A stretch of 64,000 nucleotides of DNA from Limnospira fusiformis SAG 85.79 (GTDB lineage: Bacteria > Cyanobacteriota > Cyanobacteriia > Cyanobacteriales > Microcoleaceae). This document shows positions 38,244-49,023 of the stretch, in pieces (the stretch's first letter is position 1; each line of letters opens with the position of its first letter). The stretch covers positions 3,089,403 to 3,153,402 of the forward strand of contig NZ_CP051185.1 of the NCBI RefSeq assembly GCF_012516315.1, given 5' to 3'. The notes beneath the pieces were generated by a model, which saw only the letters and a list, made by a program, of their open reading frames with translations, was not told where the DNA came from and made no database searches. A program made the translations under genes and the position numbers.

Positions 38244-40002
38244 CCTACATTCCGCAGGTTGACAGGGAATAAAAGATATGGTGCTAGTCTAGGCTAGAAA
38301 GGGTTCCTTCGAGCGGTAGGCTCTGGCGATGCAGATTAAAAATTTAGACCATCTGGGTTTAGTGGCTGGAGTGATTGACGAACTTGGCCTGGTCGAGTTG
38401 ACGGATAAGCGGATTGAACCTCATAGCTTGGAGCATGTGAGTGCCGGACAAGTGGTTAAAGCCATGATTTTGAACGCCCTAGGCTTTCTCAGTGCACCGT
38501 TGCATTTATTCAGCGAGTTTTTTGAGAGTAAAGCGGTGTCTCATCTGCTCGGGGAAGGGGTAGAGGCTCGTCACTTGAATGACGACCGCTTAGGTCGAGT
38601 GTTGGATGAACTCTACGCAGAAGGGACGACATCATTTTTTCTCCAGGTGGCGCTCCAGGCTGTGGAACGATTTGGAATTGATATTCAACAGCGTCATCTC
38701 GATGCCACCTCGATCTCAGTAGAAGGGAAGTATCAGCGGTGCTCGAAGGGGAAATCCGAGGTAGGACTTGAGTCAGCTCCCCCCGGTGAGACATCAGCAG
38801 AACCCAGCCCAATTCGGCTGTGTCGAGGCTATTCCCGAGACCATCGTCCAGATTTGAAACAGTTTTTGATGACTCTAGTCTGTGCCGCCGACGGTGGCGT
38901 GCCGCTATGGTTGCAGTTGGCCAGTGGCAATGAACAGGACACTCAGCAGTTTGCAGAGGTGCTCAAGGCGTTTGGTGACCAATGGACTAGCGACGGTATC
39001 GTTGTGATGGATGCCGCCTTTTACACAGCAGCCAATCTGCAGCAGATGGAGACCACGGGGTGGCTATCACGGTGTCGCTGACCCTAAAAGCGGCTCAAGA
39101 GCTGGTGCACAGCGATGTCACCCGACTGACTGAAGTCCCCTGCAACTCCAAGGATTACCGGATGTGGGAGATTGAGCAGACCTATGCCGGAGTGCGCCAG
39201 CGCTGACGCCTTCGTCGAAAGCCAAACCCGCAAAGCCAATGCCGACCTCTGGCAACCCGAATTAGAGAAGCTCGAACACCGCCTCAACCGCCAATTGAAA
39301 AAGCTGACCCAGCGGGTCTTTGCTTGCAAACCCGATGCCCTCGAGGCCTTGATGCAGTTTCAAGATGGACTCGAGGTGCATCAGCTCACTCAGGTCTCCC
39401 TGGAGACGGTGCGGAAAGCGACCCCCCGGTCGTCCCGCCAAATCCGCCGAACCCACCCCAGTTCAGGGCTATCGGCTCCAGGCCACGTTACAGCAGACCG
39501 CCACGGCGGAAGACCGCTTTAGCCGTCAGCGTAGTCGCTTTATTCTAGCCACCAATCAACTGGAGCAATCCCTCTGGCCGGCTCAGACCTGCTTGAGCGA
39601 ATATAAAGGGCAACAGACCGTCGAGAGAGGCTTTCGCTTCCTCAAAGACCCCCTCTTCTTTGCCAGTAGCGTCTTTGTCAAAAAGCCGCAGCGGGTCGAG
39701 GCCTTAGCTCTCATCATGGCCCTAACCCTTATGGTGTATACCCTCGCCGAACGCCAACTGCGACAGGCGCTAGATGCTCAGAAGCAAACGGTGCGCGACC
39801 AACGCCAACAACCCACCGCTAAACCGACCTTTCGCTGGATTATGCAGAAGTTTCAAGGAATCCACTGGGTTAATCTCGATGGGCAAAGGCAGATTAGCAA
39901 TCTCAATGATGAACGGCGATTGATTATTCACCTCTTCGGTCCACCCGTTGAGCGCTATTACTACGCATCCGGTTAATTACCTATCAACCTGCGGAATGTA
40001 GG
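38244..40002 (+). mobile_element. IS1634-family element with 6-bp target duplication
   Basis: 1759 bp bounded by a 19-bp perfect inverted repeat (CCTACATTCCGCAGGTTGA and its complement), flanked by GTGTAA duplicates at 38238-38243 and 40003-40008. Target duplication of 5-6 bp is known for the IS1634 group. It sits in the C-terminal part of the leftward RT, so it landed after that intron. Confidence 0.88.
38329..39976 (+). pseudogene. IS1634-family transposase, frameshifted
   Basis: N-terminal DUF4277-type region (IKNLDHLGLVAGVIDELGLVE) and DDE core (IQQRHLDATSIS; VVMDAAFYTAANL; YKGQQTVERGFRFLKDP) are clear, but the frame breaks near 39075 (missing G after TATCACGG), near 39205 and near 39420. 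Read across all frames it covers a full-length ~540-residue transposase. Inactive unless the breaks are sequencing errors. Confidence 0.85.
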
Positions 40003-40028
40003 GTGTAATAATTGAAGGTTCTGGTATA

Positions 40029-40985
40029 TAGCACAAGACAGAACACTTAGGACGTATAATGGAGAGGACGAGATGACTAAGAAGACCCAAAATGCCAGCC
40101 CCCTATAGTTACGACCTCAGACAAAAAGTTATTGATGCCATTGAACTAGACGGTATGCCCAAAACAGAAGCCAGTCAAGTTTTCCATGTCAGCCGGAACA
40201 CCATTAATCTCTGGCTGCAAAGAAAAGCACAGACCGGAGACTTCCTCCCTAAACCTCATCACCGACCTGGCAATAACCACAAAATTACCGACTGGCAAAA
40301 ATTCAAGGCTTTTGCCCAAGAGCATGGCGACAAAACAGCAGCTCAAATGGCTGAACTTTGGGATGACGACATCTCTCCTCGCACCATATCCAGAGCCTTG
40401 AAGAAAATTGGCTTCACCAGAAAAAAAACTTACGGCTACCAAGAACGTGATGAGCAACAGCGAGAGGAGTTTATGGCTCAGATTGAACAGATGGAGCCGG
40501 AAGAAGTGGTCTACCTCGATGAAGCCGCCATGAATAGTCAGGACTCGGATTACCCTTATGGTTACTGCGAGGAAGGAAAACGCTTCCATGCACTCAAATC
40601 AGGGAAGAGGCAGGGCAGGGTAAGTATGATAGCCGCATGGTGTCATCAACAACTCTTAGCTCCCTTTAGCTTTGAGGGTTGTTGTAATCGGACAGTGTTT
40701 GAGTTGTGGTTGGAGTTCATCTTAATTCCAACATTGAAGCCAGGTCAGACTCTAGTATTGGACAATGCAACGTTTCATAAAGGGGGGCGGATTGCTGAAC
40801 TGGTGGAGGCAGCTCAATGCCGTTTACTCTATCTACCACCTTATTCGCCAGACCTCAACAAGATAGAGAAATGTTGGTCGTGGCTGAAAGCCCGTATTCG
40901 CCACTGCATTGAGCAGTTTGATTCTCTCCATGATGCCATGGATTCCGTTCTCAAAGCTGCGTCCTAACCACCTTGACTAATGCTA
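40029..40985 (+). mobile_element. IS630-family element, copy B
   Basis: 957 bp, TAGCACAAGACAG to TAATGCTA, TA duplicates at 40027-40028 and 40986-40987. It splits the HNH codons of the leftward RT at the same place that copy A splits the rightward RT, probably because the duplicated RT offers the same TA site. Confidence 0.9.
40092..40967 (+). CDS. IS630-family transposase, copy B, 291 aa
   Basis: Intact frame with A8 tract and the canonical LNKIEKCW glutamate motif. YQERDEQQ replaces the YQERWKQQ of other copies, and DEAAMN replaces DEAGMN. Same domain plan as copy A. A TATAAT about 30 bases before the ATG, inside the element's end, is the likely promoter (-10). Confidence 0.88.
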   Translation: MPAPYSYDLRQKVIDAIELDGMPKTEASQVFHVSRNTINLWLQRKAQTGDFLPKPHHRPGNNHKITDWQKFKAFAQEHGDKTAAQMAELWDDDISPRTISRALKKIGFTRKKTYGYQERDEQQREEFMAQIEQMEPEEVVYLDEAAMNSQDSDYPYGYCEEGKRFHALKSGKRQGRVSMIAAWCHQQLLAPFSFEGCCNRTVFELWLEFILIPTLKPGQTLVLDNATFHKGGRIAELVEAAQCRLLYLPPYSPDLNKIEKCWSWLKARIRHCIEQFDSLHDAMDSVLKAAS

Positions 40986-41900
40986 TACATCCTTTCCGCC
41001 TAGGCTTCGAGGTATAGCACAAAACAGGAAAGTTAGGACGTATAATGGAGAGGACGAGATGACTAAGAAGACCCAAAAAGCCAGCCCCCTATAGTTACGA
41101 CCTCAGACAAAAAGTTATTAATGCAATTGAACTAGACGGTATGCCCAAAACATAAGCCAGTCAACTTTTCCATGTCAGCCGGAACACCATTAATCTCTGG
41201 CTGCAAAGAAAAGCACAGACCGGAGACTTCCTCCCTAAACCTCATCACCCACCTGGCAATAACCACAAAATTACCGACTGGCAAAAATTCAAGGCTTTTG
41301 CCCAAGAGCATGGCCACAAAACCTCCGCTCAGATGGCTGAACTTTGGGATGACGACATCTCTCCTCGCACCATATCCAGAGCCTTGAAGAAAATTGGCTT
41401 CACCAGAAAAAAAAACTTACGGCTACCAAGAACGTTGGAAGCAACAGCGAGAGGAGTTTATGGCTCAGATTGAACAGATGGAGCCGGAAGGGTTGGTTTA
41501 CCTCGATGAAGCTGGCATGAATAGTCAAGACTCCGATTATCCTTATGGTTACTGCCAGGAAGGACAACGCTTCCATGCCCTCAAATCAGGGAAGAGGCAG
41601 GGCAGGGTGAGCTATAGCATTAGTCAAGGTGGTTAGGACGCAGCTTTGAGAACGGAATCCATGGCATCATGGAGAGAATCAAACTGCTCAATGCAGTGGC
41701 GAATACGGGCTTTCAGCCACGACCAACATTTCTCTATCTTGTTGAGGTCTGGCGAATAAGGTGGTAGATAGAGTAAACGGCATTGAGCTGCCTCCACCAG
41801 TTCAGCAATCCGCCCCCCTTTATGAAACGTTGCATTGTCCAATACTAGAGTCTGACCTGGCTTCAATGTTGGAATTAAGATGAACTCCAACCACAACTCA

Positions 41901-43042
41901 TATCAAGTCCGGATAATCAATTATAGTAAAGTCTCGGTTTGATGCCACCAATGAAAACTGGTCAAGCCTCGAATTAATTCGCGCTGTTTCCACAAACTTC
42001 GGCAGCGAGCACACAAGAGTTCCTCTAGCTGATCAAGATTCTCAAATGAACGATTGGCAATGGGTTCATCTACCAGAGGCCACAGTCTTTCTGCTGGTTG
42101 TAGTTCCGGGGAATGGGACGGTAGAAACATTAAATGCAGTCCTTCGGGTACTTTCAGATTCTTACTGATATGCCATCCGGCTTGATCAACCACTAACATA
42201 ATGTGTTGATTTGGACCTAATTTAAATTCGGCAGCAAACTCCTGTAACACTCGACTAAATAGAGTTGTATTGACGTAAGGTATAATCCACCAATAAGTCT
42301 CTCCCGTTTCCGGTCTCACAAAACCATATAGCCATAACCACTCGAATTTCCAATTAATATGGGCGAGTGGTTGACAATCTTCCGCTACATAAATACGTCG
42401 CATCACCGGTTTGAGTCCCAGACGGTGTTCATCTTCGCTTCACAATTGCACCTGTGCATCAGGGTATCTCCGGCGAAGTCCCTCTAACTCCGTTACCAGT
42501 TTTTTTTTCCAGGCTTGCTGCTCGTCTTCGTCACTTTCGGTGTGAGCCGGTCTCGGTACACGAAGCCGAAATGTCATTTGTCGCAGAATCTCCCATCCCC
42601 TTTGTCGGCTAATTTTTCGTCCAGTTACTCCTGTCAACCAGTCTGCCACCTGGCGACCGTTCCACAGTCCCCCATCCGGCGCTGTTCCTTGCAGGGCTTG
42701 CCATAACTGAGCTTGAGTCACATCATCAATTAACGGTGGATGTCCGGGATTTCCTTTTCGGCGCGCACCCAGCCCTTTTAATCCCAATTGGTTGTATCTC
42801 TTTACCAATTCATAAATCCAGATGCGACTGTAGCCCGTAATTTCTTGGACTTCCTCCGTGGTCTTCCCCTTAGCCAACAACCAAATAATTTGATATTGGC
42901 GACTTTCCAAGCCCTCTTGGGCTTGGTGATCAGCCCGGCCAAGTTCTTCGGTACTTAAGTGGGGAGCTATACTAATTCGTCTGGGCATAACGCAAGTTTG
43001 GCATTGGTCACTGATATTATAACCGATTAAGCGAACTTGATA
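41901..43042 (-). mobile_element. Second IS630-like element (1.14 kb), copy 1
   Basis: Ends TATCAAGTCCG and TATCAAGTTCG in inverted repeat. TCA is duplicated at 41898-41900 and 43043-43045; intact IS630 copies read AACTCAAACAC at this place, which confirms a 3-bp duplication. Its transposase frame 41921-42988 has one nonsense change (TGG to TGA) at about 42438-42440, splitting it into 182 and 161 residues. Copy 2 at 52302 is intact. Confidence 0.87.
41921..42988 (-). pseudogene. IS630-like transposase, one nonsense mutation
   Basis: Same 355-codon frame as 52356-53423. The tryptophan in VQLWSEDEH is a stop here, just before the first catalytic acid, so no functional DDE domain is made from the first start. 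A T replaces C on the + strand in GCTTCACAATT. Confidence 0.88.
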
Positions 43043-44077
43043 TCAAACACTGTCCGATTACAACAACCCTCAAAGCTAAAGGGAGCTAAGAGTTGTTGAT
43101 GACACCATGCGGCTATCATACTTACCCTGCCCTGCCTCTTCCCTGATTTGAGTGCATGGAAGCGTTTTCCTTCCTCGCAGTAACCATAAGGGTAATCCGA
43201 GTCCTGACTATTCATGGCGGCTTCATCGAGGTAGACCACTTCTTCCGGCTCCATCTGTTCAATCTGAGCCATAAACTCCTCTCGCTGTTGCTTCCAACGT
43301 TCTTGGTAGCCGTAAGTTTTTTTTTCTGGTGAAGCCAATTTTCTTCAAGGCTCTGGATATGGTGCGAGGAGAGATGTCGTCATCCCAAAGTTCAGCCATT
43401 TGAGCTGCTGTTTTGTGGCCATGCTCTTGGGCAAAAGCCTTGAATTTCTGCCAGTCGGTAATTTTGTGGTTATTGCCAGGTCGGTGATGAGCTTTAGGGA
43501 GGAAGTCTCCGGTCTGTGCTTTTCTTTGCAGCCAGAGATTAATGGTGTTCCTGCTGACATGGAAAACTTGACTGGCTTCTGTTTTGGGCATACCGTCTAG
43601 TTCAATGGCATCAATAACTTTTTGTCTGAGGTCGTAACTATAGGGGGCTGGCATTTTTGGTCTTCTTAGTCATCTCGTCCTCTCCATTATACGTCCTAAG
43701 TGTTCTGTCTTGTGCTATATATGGCCCCATGGTGTCATCAACAACTCTTAGCTCCCTTTAGCTTTGAGGGTTGTTGTAATCGGACAGTGTTTGAGTTGTG
43801 GTTGGAGTTCATCTTAATTCCAACATTGAAGCCAGGTCAGACTCTAGTATTGGACAATGCAACGTTTCATAAAGGGGGGCGGATTGCTGAACTGGTGGAG
43901 GCAGCTCAATGCCGTTTACTCTATCTACCACCTTATTCGCCAGACCTCAACAAGATAGAGAAATGTTGGTCGTGGCTGAAAGCCCGTATTCGCCACTGCA
44001 TTGAGCAGTTTGATTCTCTCCATGATGCCATGGATTCCGTTCTCAAAGCTGCGTCCTAACCACCTTGACTAATGCTA

Positions 44078-44947
44078 TACAACGAAACACCTACTCTTCC
44101 CCTTGCTCTTTTGAGCGCAGCGTGTCAACCTATTTCGCTACTTATAGTTTACGATGGTTCAAGTCGGAACATTCAGATTTCCTTAGTCATGGATGGTTGG
44201 CAGTGGTCGGATTGTTGGGAATAGGTTTCCCTCACGCCTTCCGTTCCCCGCTTCTATCCCAGGGTTGTGAATCCTGAAACTGGGGGTGGCTATCGCCGTC
44301 ACTCTTTCCCGCAATCGCCCTAATTGGTTTTAATACTCCTTCTTGTAGTCGTTGGGTATTCGATTTGATTTGCGGAATTGACCTTGAGTTCCCAGCCTTG
44401 CTTTCGCTGTTGGGACATATAAACAGTTATGGGGATGGTCAGAGTCGAGCCTCTTATATTCAGCCAAGGGGCTGAAATACCCACCAGGGGGTTATTTCGG
44501 GTATTGCAACTTTATTTAATGCCTGAATGTCTCGCACCGCTGCTTACTATTTACGATGGTTCAAGTCGGAACATTCAGATTTCCTTAGTCATGGATGGTT
44601 GGCAGTGGTCGTTTTTGGTAGTAGGTTCTACTTCACGCCTTCCGTTCCCCGCTTCTATCCCAGGGTTGTGAATCCTGAAACTGGGGGTGGCTATCGCCGT
44701 TACTCTTTCCCACATTCGCCCAAGTGGTTTTAATACTCCTCCTTATGGTATAATTGAGCATTACGATTTCTTTGTGGGATTGACCTTGAGTTCCCTGCCC
44801 TACTTAGATTCCTCCAAGCGTCGGGACATATAAACAGTTATGGGAATGGTCAGGAGTGCACTCCTTATATTCAACCAAGGGGTTGAAGTACCCTCCAGAC
44901 AGTTATTTCAGCATTGCAGCCTTATTTCATGCCTGAACGTCTCGCAC
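44078..44947 (-). mobile_element. Two group II intron 5' fragments, one within the other
   Basis: Leftward GTGCGAGAC starts at 44947 and at 44537. The outer fragment (44538-44947) is cut at GTAAGCAGCG by the second intron start; the inner fragment runs to 44078, where IS630 copy C begins. Both resemble the ORF-less introns at 31-35 kb (matching CCATCCATGACTAAGG block). No domain V, so neither can splice as is. Confidence 0.7.
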
Positions 44948-44978
44948 AACTATCATAGTAAATCATGGGTTTCCAACC

Positions 44979-44995
44979 CCGTGCTTCCAGCACGG
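44979..44995. other. IS200/IS605-type left-end hairpin
   Basis: CCGTGC and GCACGG pair around TTCCA, 54 bases before the tnpB start at 45049. Typical subterminal hairpin recognised by TnpA(Y1); no Y1 gene is present, so the element depends on one in trans. Confidence 0.55.
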
Positions 44996-46524
44996 CTTTA
45001 CATTGGAGACACTTCTCACTAAAATACACATAGTTCTAGTGAGAAGCTATGTACCTGACTCAAAAGAACCAGATACGAGGACTTCCAGTGCGAGAGTTGA
45101 AAGCCTTGGGGGAACTCTGCCGACTGAGTAAAAATCTCTACAATGTAGGAATTTACACTCAATGGCAGTATTACTTCCAAGATGGGAAACATCTTTGCTA
45201 CGAGTCCAACTATCACTACTGTAAGGGAAACTCGAACTATAAACGGTTGAACACCGATATAGCCCAACAAACTCTTAAAGTAGTCGATCGCACTTTTCGG
45301 AGCTTCTACCGTTTGAGCCAGGCCCTCAAAGAGGAGACCTTTCCACAGAAAGTTAGACTCCCTCACTACCGGCCCAAAGACGCTTATTTCGTCCGGATTA
45401 GGCCGAGGGTTAAAATCAAGGACGGAAAATTTAGAGTTCCCGTGTCTCTCGACTTGGGCAACTGGCGGGGCGAAATTTGGATTCCTTTCCCGGAAAGAAT
45501 CGCTCCCGACACTCTCAAGGAAGTTCGGATTCACCCTCGATATAACGCCCGTTTTTTTGACGTGGAGTTTATTTACGAGGTGGAAGCAACTCCCGTTCCC
45601 ACCGAACCCGATACGGCTCTAGAGATCGATATCGGACTTGACAATCTGGCTACTTGCGTCGATACCAACGGGGCATCCTTTATCGTGGATGGCAAAAAAC
45701 TGAAATCCCTTAACCGTTGGTACAACAAAGAGAACGCCCGACTGCAATCGATTAAAGATTTGCAGAAAATCGAGGGAATAAAGGAGCGCCAGACTAGGGT
45801 AACGCGGAATCGCCATAGCAAGGTTAGGGATTATCTCAACAAAGCCGCCCGTTACATTGTTAATCACTGTATCGAGAACCGAATCGCGAAAATTGTGGTA
45901 GGTTTTAACGTCGGTATCAAGCCGGAGATTAATATCGCCAGCCCCAATAACCAGAACTTCCTTCAAATTCCCCACGCCAGTTTTAGAGCTAAACTGAAAG
46001 CATTGCGGGGGAGATACGGTATCTCCTACGTTGAACAGGAGGAATCGTATACTTCTAAAGCTAGTTTTCCTATTGGGGGATAAATTGCCGAAACACCGAT
46101 AAACCGAGAGAGTATGATTTAATCTCAAATTAGGTTAATATTTTAGGGCAATATGGTATAATAAGCGAGAAGAGTTGAGGATAAACCTATTGCCAGATAT
46201 GTCAAACCCAAGGAAGGAGCCCAAATCCTTGGAGTCCATGAAAGAACACTCCGCAGATGGGACTCCAATGGCTCAATCGAGACCATCAGAACCCCCGCTG
46301 GGCAACGACGATACAACGTTGAGTCATATTCTGATTCCATATCAGGCAGTGACAAATGCAAAGTCGTTATCTATGCCAGAGTTAGTAGCCGCGCCCAGCA
46401 GTCAGACCTCAACCGACAGGTGGCCGCACTGTCCAACCTCTACCCCGAAGCAGAAGTCGTCTCAGAAATCCGAGGCGGGCTCAACTTCAAGGGAAAGAAA
46501 ATGCTGGCCTGACTGGGACATCAT

Positions 46525-46797
46525 TTGTCAGGAGATGTCGGCATGGTTGTCGTTGCCCACCCAGACCGATTGGCAATATGGGGATTTGACTTGTTTCGAT
46601 GGCTCTGTGAGCAAAACAGGTGCTCACTCATGGTTCTCAACCAGACAAGTCTCAGTCCAGAACGAGAAATGGTTGAGGACATCCTCGCCATCCTCCACTG
46701 CTTCAGTTCCCGATTATACGGACGGAGTAAATACAAAACTCAGGTCAAAGAAGATCCGGATTTACCCCAGCCTAGAGCTAAATCAAGTCTGGCGTAA
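46525..46797 (+). pseudogene. tnpA: IS607 TnpA C-terminal remnant
   Basis: Catalytic-domain tail VVAHPDRLAIWGFDLFRWLCEQN, 90 codons. The upstream MerR-like helix-turn-helix and YARVSS part are present in the same direction from about 46165, but a TGA separates them. Non-functional recombinase. Confidence 0.75.
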
Positions 46798-47870
46798 ATG
46801 GCTGGCTGCTTGTCGGTATTGCTACAACCAAGCAATTGCATTATCCCGGAGTGGTAAATGACTAAGCAAGTTAAAGTTACGCTGCGGAAGTGATGCAGAG
46901 TGACTTACCCGAATGGGTCAAAGAAACACCCTGCCACATTCGGCAAAATGCCATCTTTGATGCCTATCAGGCTTTGACCGCCAGTCCTGGTGCAAGGTTT
47001 AGAAGTTGTCGTGACAGCTCTCAAGCGATTAAGTTCAATAATACTAATTTCTCTTCAGGGAGTTGGTATCCAAGACTCACGAAAGGATTAACTTTCATGG
47101 TTTCCGAACCCATCCCTAAAACTTGCGGGCAAGGGACTCAGTTGGTGTTTACCAAAGGTCGATGGTTGGCGATTTTCCCTGAACCAGTTGCCGTTACCCC
47201 AACTGAAGCGAATGGCGTAATTACATTAGACCCGGGTGTGCGAACTTTCATAACTGGGTTTGATGGCTCTCGGTTTCTGGAATTGGGCTCCGGGGATATA
47301 GGACGCATTACTAGGCTATGTCAACATTTGGATGATTTGATGAGCCGAATCGCCAAGGAACCCTGTCGTTCAAGGAGGCGACGGATGAGGCAAGCGGCTC
47401 AACGAATGAGAACCAAAATCCGCAATCTAGTTGATGAAGCCCACAAACAAATTGCTCACTACTTGACTCACAACTACAGCATAATTTTTCTGCCCACCTT
47501 CGAGACTTCCAACATGGTTGCCAAAGCCAAGCGGAAAATCAAATCCAAGACGGCCCGAGCCATGCTGACATGGGCGCATTATCGATTCAAACTAACCCTG
47601 AGACATCAAGCCGAGATAACTGGAACCACAGTTGTAGATGTGACGGAAGAATACACCAGCAAAACCTGTACTCACTGTGGTCAGATGCATTCCCAGCTAG
47701 GTGGCTCAAAAGTGTTCCGATGTCCTGAGTGTGGGTTCACTCTACCCAGGGACTGGAACGGTGCTTTTGGAATCTTTCTAAAAGCTTTGCGGGATACCGC
47801 CTCTGTTACCTTAACGGGTAATAGTGCTATCGTCGCATTGTCAGGCAATAGCCGGATAAATGTCGCGTAA
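46733..47870 (+). pseudogene. tnpB: IS607 TnpB, nonsense-broken near N-terminus
   Basis: N-terminal KLRSKKIRIYPSLELNQVWRKW ends at TGA 46859-46861; the frame resumes at 46890 and stays open for 326 codons with RuvC-I (VITLDPGVRTF), RuvC-II (FLPTFETSNMV), zinc finger and RuvC-III (RDWNGAFGIF) intact. Reinitiation could yield an N-truncated protein, but function is doubtful. Confidence 0.75.
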
Positions 47871-48157
47871 ATGTATCAGTCTAAATTCTCTAGCCAACGG
47901 CTTAAACGGGGGCTGTATCGAACGAAAGATGGTTTTCTGGTTAACGCGGACTGTAACGGGGCGGCTAATATATTGAGGAAAAGTAAGCACAATGCTTTAA
48001 GCGGAGTGTCTGGGGGTTGTTTGGCACAGCCGTTAAGAGTGAAAATCTCTTAAAAATCTCCGCCTTCTACGGCGCTAGAGTGTCAACCGGACGCTAACCT
48101 TACGGCTATAGCGCGGGGCTTATCGGCGGTTAAGCTAAGTTTCTGGGTCAACCCTGA

Positions 48158-48193
48158 TCAAGATTTGGCAAGCACTCAAGATTTGGCAAGCAC
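48158..48193 (+). repeat. Tandem duplication of 18 bp
   Basis: TCAAGATTTGGCAAGCAC occurs twice in a row, 92 bases before the ppa start. Could alter the ppa leader or simply be replication slippage. Confidence 0.8.
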
Positions 48194-48285
48194 TGGGGTA
48201 AGGGTAATCCTATCTCAGCCAGCCTAGCCTCTGAATAAATCCCCTTAGTGGGAAGTATGAAACATCAACTTGGAGAACGACAAAT

Positions 48286-48855
48286 ATGGACTTATCACTT
48301 ATTCCCCCGGAACCGAAACCAGGATTGGTCAATGTGTTGATCGAAATTCCTGCGGGGAGTAAAAATAAATACGAATTTGACAAAGATTTACAAGCCTTCG
48401 CCGTAGATCGGGTTTTATACTCCTCTGTCCAGTACCCCTATGATTATGGGTTTATCCCGAATACTTTAGCGGATGATGGAGACCCCCTTGATGGCATGGT
48501 GTTGATGGATCAACCGACATTTCCTGGTTGTGTGATTGCGGCGCGGCCCATTGGTATGCTAGAAATGATTGATGGTGGCGATCGCGATGAGAAAATTCTC
48601 TGTGTTCCTGCCAAAGACCCCCGCTATAGTGAGGTAAAATCTCTGAAAGATATCGCACCTCACCGCCTAGAGGAAATTGCGGAATTTTTCAGAACCTACA
48701 AAAATCTTGAGAAAAAAGTCACAGAAATTCTGGGTTGGCAAGATGTGGACAAGGTACAAGCTATAGTGCAAGCCTCTTGCATAAAATCCGGTAATTTCCG
48801 GCAGGAGCCGGAAATTACTCCTCAAAGGAGATGTAAGATGCAGGTCCAGGATTAG
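48286..48855 (+). CDS. ppa: Inorganic pyrophosphatase with transposon-derived C-terminus
   Basis: Soluble family I PPase hydrolysing pyrophosphate. Core residues visible: [36 protein letters not shown] (metal-binding aspartates), [13 protein letters not shown] lies 9 bases before the ATG. The usual protein ends near residue 170; here native sequence stops at about residue 162 (DKVQAIVQ) and the last ~27 residues are encoded by the IscB element's omega-RNA region, whose boundary is 48773. The active site is untouched, so activity may persist. Host DNA on both sides is mobile. Confidence 0.92.
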   Translation: MDLSLIPPEPKPGLVNVLIEIPAGSKNKYEFDKDLQAFAVDRVLYSSVQYPYDYGFIPNTLADDGDPLDGMVLMDQPTFPGCVIAARPIGMLEMIDGGDRDEKILCVPAKDPRYSEVKSLKDIAPHRLEEIAEFFRTYKNLEKKVTEILGWQDVDKVQAIVQASCIKSGNFRQEPEITPQRRCKMQVQD

Positions 48856-49023
48856 ACCTACGTTAAGGGGGTGATGACACCATCGGGTGAACACGAGCCT
48901 GTTGCTCTGTCGTCTATCTTTAAGGAACGACATGAGTGGATTTGTCAGCTCGAGTGAGCTAGACGTAAAAAGCCCCTTTAACATGACCGAGGCAAACATT
49001 ACCCCATCTGGGAGATAGCTTAA
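48773..49023 (+). ncRNA. IscB omega-RNA region
   Basis: The 251 bases immediately before iscB, shared with the orphan copy at 20222-20472; similarity begins at CCTCTTGCATAAAATCC. Contains a CCGGTAATTTCCGG palindrome and several further stems. In IscB systems the RNA starts with a guide copied from the flank, here the last bases of native ppa. The region also encodes the C-terminus of PPase, so ppa mRNA includes it. Confidence 0.75.

Larger units (their letters stand above)
41615..43717 (-). mobile_element. IS630 copy D, inserted in copy C and itself interrupted
   Basis: Opposite orientation to copy C, TA duplicates at 41613-41614 and 43718-43719. Transposase pieces 41633-41897 (C-terminus) and 43046-43654 (N-terminus) are separated by a second IS630-like element, and the N-terminal piece carries the A9 frameshift near 43317-43325. 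Without these it would be a full 291-codon gene. Confidence 0.85.
41015..44077 (+). mobile_element. IS630 copy C, disrupted by nested elements
   Basis: Left part 41015-41614 and right part 43718-44077 form one 957-bp-type element, TA at 41013-41014 and 44078-44079. Its transposase is dead: no usable ATG (CCAAAAAGCC), a TAA in place of the GAA of KTEAS, an A9 tract at 41406-41414 and insertion of copy D at a TA. The ORF piece 43700-44059 is its C-terminal DDE half. Flanks do not match one target (RT sliver left, intron fragment right). Confidence 0.82.
46108..47879 (+). mobile_element. IS607-type transposon, copy 2, decayed
   Basis: 1772 bp, almost the same length as copy 1 (1771). Its tnpA frame is broken by a TGA at about 46510 (AAAATGCTGGCC then TGA) and its tnpB by TGA replacing CGA at 46859-46861 with small changes after it. 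Inserted in a tnpB of another family. Confidence 0.85.
45049..48053 (+). pseudogene. tnpB: IS200/IS605-type TnpB split by IS607 copy 2
   Basis: 5' part 45049-46083 (344 codons) has RuvC-I D194 in LEIDIGLDNLATCV, VGFNVGIKP, NNQNFLQIPHASF and EESYTSKASF. The 3' part resumes at about 47880 (KFSSQRLKRGLYRTKDGFLVNADCNGAANILRK), carrying the RuvC-III aspartate. Between them lies the IS607 element. A G5 run at 46075-46079 also shifts the frame just before the insertion (removing one G reads IGDKLPKH). This is the IS1341-like, VGFN-type subgroup with the alternate glutamate placement. Confidence 0.8.

Noticed and set aside
45019..45534. 171-codon leftward ORF
   Set aside because: Mirror of the tnpB at 45049, which has clear RuvC motifs.
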